From JBFWNZ01 sp050250795 (GTDB taxonomy: Bacteria > Pseudomonadota > Alphaproteobacteria > UBA8366), in NCBI GenBank assembly GCA_050250795.1, contig JBFWNZ010000173.1:1-7872 (forward strand): DNA of 7,872 bases, read 5' to 3'. Each line of letters begins with the position of its first letter. The first letter of the stretch is position 1. Shown in pieces: positions 6,267 through 7,872 of the stretch. A program made the position numbers and the translations under genes. The notes beneath the pieces are model-generated. The model made no database searches and was not told the origin of the DNA. It was given only the letters and a program-made list of their open reading frames with translations.

Positions 6267-7872
6267 GCCGCTGCTCCCTGGCTGCGCAGGCGCCGCGTCG
6301 CGGCAAGGTCCACTTCGAAGGTCTCCGGATCGACGACGACGCCATACGCGTCGCGAGCATGCTGCACGGTCATCTTCTCCTGTCGAATATCTTCGGCAAC
6401 CGCGGCCGGATCGCGCATCAGCGGATCGCCATAGCCGCCGGCCGCCCCCATCTCGGCGCGGAACACCTCGTCGCGCCCAAGCCGTCGCACGAATTTGGAC
6501 GGCGCCTCATGCCGCGTCCCATCGGCATCGAACACATAGGAACGCGCCGGCCGCCCCTCCTTGCCGCCGAAAATGCCCCAGCAGCCATGCTTATGCCGGT
6601 CGGACCGGTGCTGAACCACGGCGTACTCGTTGAGGATGCGGTACTGGCGCACGAGGCCCAGGCCGCCGCGATACTGCCCCGGCCCGCCGCTGTCGGGCAA
6701 AAAGGCATATTCCTCGACCATCACCGGGTTTTCGGCCTCGATGGTCTCGATCGGGGTATTGGCAAGGTTGCCAAGGAAGTACGGCCCGCCGTCCTGTCCG
6801 TCGAGTTCGGGACCGCCGCCGCGGCCGGTGATGTTGTGGAACTCCACATGCACGAAGCGCTTGCCGCGCTCGTCGACCCCCGAGACGGCAAGACCGAACT
6901 CCGAGCCGCCGGGGCAGGCCGGGACGCGGCCCTTGAACAGCTTCGCCATCGCACCGATGACGCAGGTGCGCAGCCGGTAGCCGCCCTGGCTGCGCGCGCC
7001 AAGTGCCGCCGGATAGCGCGGGTTCACCCAGGATCCTTCCGGCGCGATCACCTTGATCGCGCGGTAGAAGCCGGCATTGTTCGGCGTGTCCAGCGGCAGG
7101 ACGGCGCGCAGCGCCGCATAGCTGAGCGAGGCCGTGTACCAATAGTTGGTGTGCAACGCGCCGCCGCGCTGCGGATCGGTGCCGGTGAAGTCGATCACGA
7201 ACTCGTCGCCGCGCACCGCCAGCTTGCAGTGGATTTTCACCGGGCCGCCGCCGACGCCGTCGTCGTCGTTCCACTCGGTGAACTCGGCCTCGCCGTCCGG
7301 CAGCGCCTTGATGGCGGCACGCACCAGGCGTTCGGTGTAGTCGACGAGTTCGCGCATATAGAGCTTCAGCTCGGCCGCCGAATAGCGCTCCAGCAGCTTC
7401 AGCACTTCGCGCTCGGCCGCTTCCAGCGCCGCGATCTGCGAGCGCACGTCGCCCATCACCTTCTCGGGGATCCGGGTGTTGAACTCGATCACCCGCAGCA
7501 GCGTGTCGCTCGGCTTGCCGCCCTCCACGATCTTGCAGGGCGGAATGCGCAGGCCTTCCTGGAAGATCTCGTCGCTGTCGGCCGCGCCGCCGCCGGGCAC
7601 CCGGCCGCCCAGATCGGTGTGATGCAGGATCAGGCCCAGGATGCAGACCACCGCCCCGTCATGAAAGACGGGCTTGAACATGAAGATGTCGTTGAGGTGG
7701 CTGCCGCCGTGATAGGGGTCGTTGTTGGCCCACACGTCGCCGGGCTGCAGATCGTCCTTGAAGGCGTCGAGGCAGCAGCGCAAGGCAGGCATGGTGGCGC
7801 CGAGATGGGCCGGCAGGGCCAGCCCCTGGGCCACCATCACGCCGTCGGCGTCGCAGATCGAACCGGAAAAAT
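6263..7872 (-). CDS. Hydantoinase B/oxoprolinase family subunit (HyuB-like), N-terminus beyond the window
   Basis: The 535 visible residues cover most of a Hydantoinase_B subunit (usually about 510-600, or about 775 in acetone carboxylase). The frame is open to the right edge: codons before the internal GTG/ATG pair near 7835-7840 read FSGSICDADG, the expected segment just before VAQG, so roughly 40-50 residues are missing and those codons are not the start. Family landmarks, numbered from the first visible residue, are PAHLGAT (20-26), NNDPYHGGSHLND (49-61), HHTDLGGRVPGG (83-94), FNTRIPEKVMGD (130-141), IDFTGTDP (226-233), GGGPELDGQDGG (351-362), DSGGPGQYRGGLG (393-405), GGYGDPL (478-484) and YGVVVD (509-514). 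The Asp and His residues in the first two blocks are candidates for the metal site known in the acetone carboxylase alpha subunit; that mapping is inference. HyuB forms the catalytic core with HyuA, which performs ATP activation. The TGA stop overlaps the hyuA start by 4 nt. Confidence 0.93.
   Translation of the reverse strand, partial: FSGSICDADGVMVAQGLALPAHLGATMPALRCCLDAFKDDLQPGDVWANNDPYHGGSHLNDIFMFKPVFHDGAVVCILGLILHHTDLGGRVPGGGAADSDEIFQEGLRIPPCKIVEGGKPSDTLLRVIEFNTRIPEKVMGDVRSQIAALEAAEREVLKLLERYSAAELKLYMRELVDYTERLVRAAIKALPDGEAEFTEWNDDDGVGGGPVKIHCKLAVRGDEFVIDFTGTDPQRGGALHTNYWYTASLSYAALRAVLPLDTPNNAGFYRAIKVIAPEGSWVNPRYPAALGARSQGGYRLRTCVIGAMAKLFKGRVPACPGGSEFGLAVSGVDERGKRFVHVEFHNITGRGGGPELDGQDGGPYFLGNLANTPIETIEAENPVMVEEYAFLPDSGGPGQYRGGLGLVRQYRILNEYAVVQHRSDRHKHGCWGIFGGKEGRPARSYVFDADGTRHEAPSKFVRRLGRDEVFRAEMGAAGGYGDPLMRDPAAVAEDIRQEKMTVQHARDAYGVVVDPETFEVDLAATRRLRSQGAAA
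6274..6279 (-). promoter_or_regulatory. Ribosome binding site of the hyuA-like gene
   Basis: On the minus strand this reads AGGGAG, 7 nt before the ATG at 6264-6266 and inside the end of the hyuB-like gene. Together with the ATGA overlap it supports coupled translation of the two subunits. Confidence 0.7.

Noticed and set aside
4182..6434. Plus-strand open frame of 750 codons opposite hyuA
   Set aside because: It is exactly antisense to a clear HyuA protein, is rich in Arg, His, Gln and Ala, shows no family motif and runs on into hyuB. It is a shadow frame of high-GC coding sequence.
7835..7840. GTG/ATG near 7840 as the start of the HyuB-like gene
   Set aside because: The frame stays open to the right edge and the upstream codons match the conserved family segment before VAQG, so the real start lies outside the window.

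Overview
The window reads as a piece of a high-GC alphaproteobacterial chromosome (GC looks like roughly two thirds by eye, with strong third-position G/C bias). The best lineage marker is a short DUF1491-family gene, a family I know almost only from Alphaproteobacteria. The Sel1-repeat tail and the style of the metabolic genes fit Rhodospirillales-like or related environmental alphaproteobacteria. The order-level placement is inference.

Layout, left to right. (1) Positions 1-242, plus strand: the C-terminal end of a Sel1-repeat protein, with an in-frame TAG at 18-20 where the repeat expects Gln. (2) A strong GC hairpin with a T run at 267-294 separates it from convergent minus-strand genes. 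(3) Minus strand 297-2657: a 786-residue molybdenum hydroxylase large subunit of the CoxL/xanthine dehydrogenase superfamily, but not a true CO dehydrogenase. (4) Minus strand 2737-3738: an NAD-dependent extended SDR closely resembling D-erythronate dehydrogenase (DenD). (5) Plus strand 3836-4174: the DUF1491 gene, divergent from denD and convergent with hyuA, from which only 4 bp separate it. (6) Minus strand 4179-6266 and 6263 to beyond the right edge: the two subunits of a hydantoinase/oxoprolinase/acetone carboxylase-type ATP-dependent enzyme (HyuA and HyuB), joined by an ATGA stop/start overlap. HyuB runs off the window, so its N-terminus is missing.

Apart from the two plus-strand genes, the content is catabolic. 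HyuA/HyuB families perform ATP-driven opening of lactams or imides (5-oxoproline, N-methylhydantoin, caprolactam) or ATP-driven ketone carboxylation. CoxL-type enzymes hydroxylate N-heterocycles or oxidise aldehydes. DenD-type SDRs oxidise a hydroxy acid. A coherent but unproven reading is a pathway in which a small heterocycle is oxidised at a ring carbon to a lactam, opened hydrolytically by HyuAB, and processed by a hydroxy-acid dehydrogenase. The CoxS (2Fe-2S) and CoxM (FAD) partners the CoxL protein would need are not in the window, nor are the usual D-erythronate pathway partners of DenD. The substrate cannot be assigned from this sequence.

I found no RNA genes, CRISPR arrays, insertion sequences, attachment sites or long repeats. 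No stretch over 300 bases lacks a gene. All five main genes belong to known families; what deserves a second look is their combination and order, a changed active-site residue in the CoxL-like protein, and the amber codon in the Sel1 gene.
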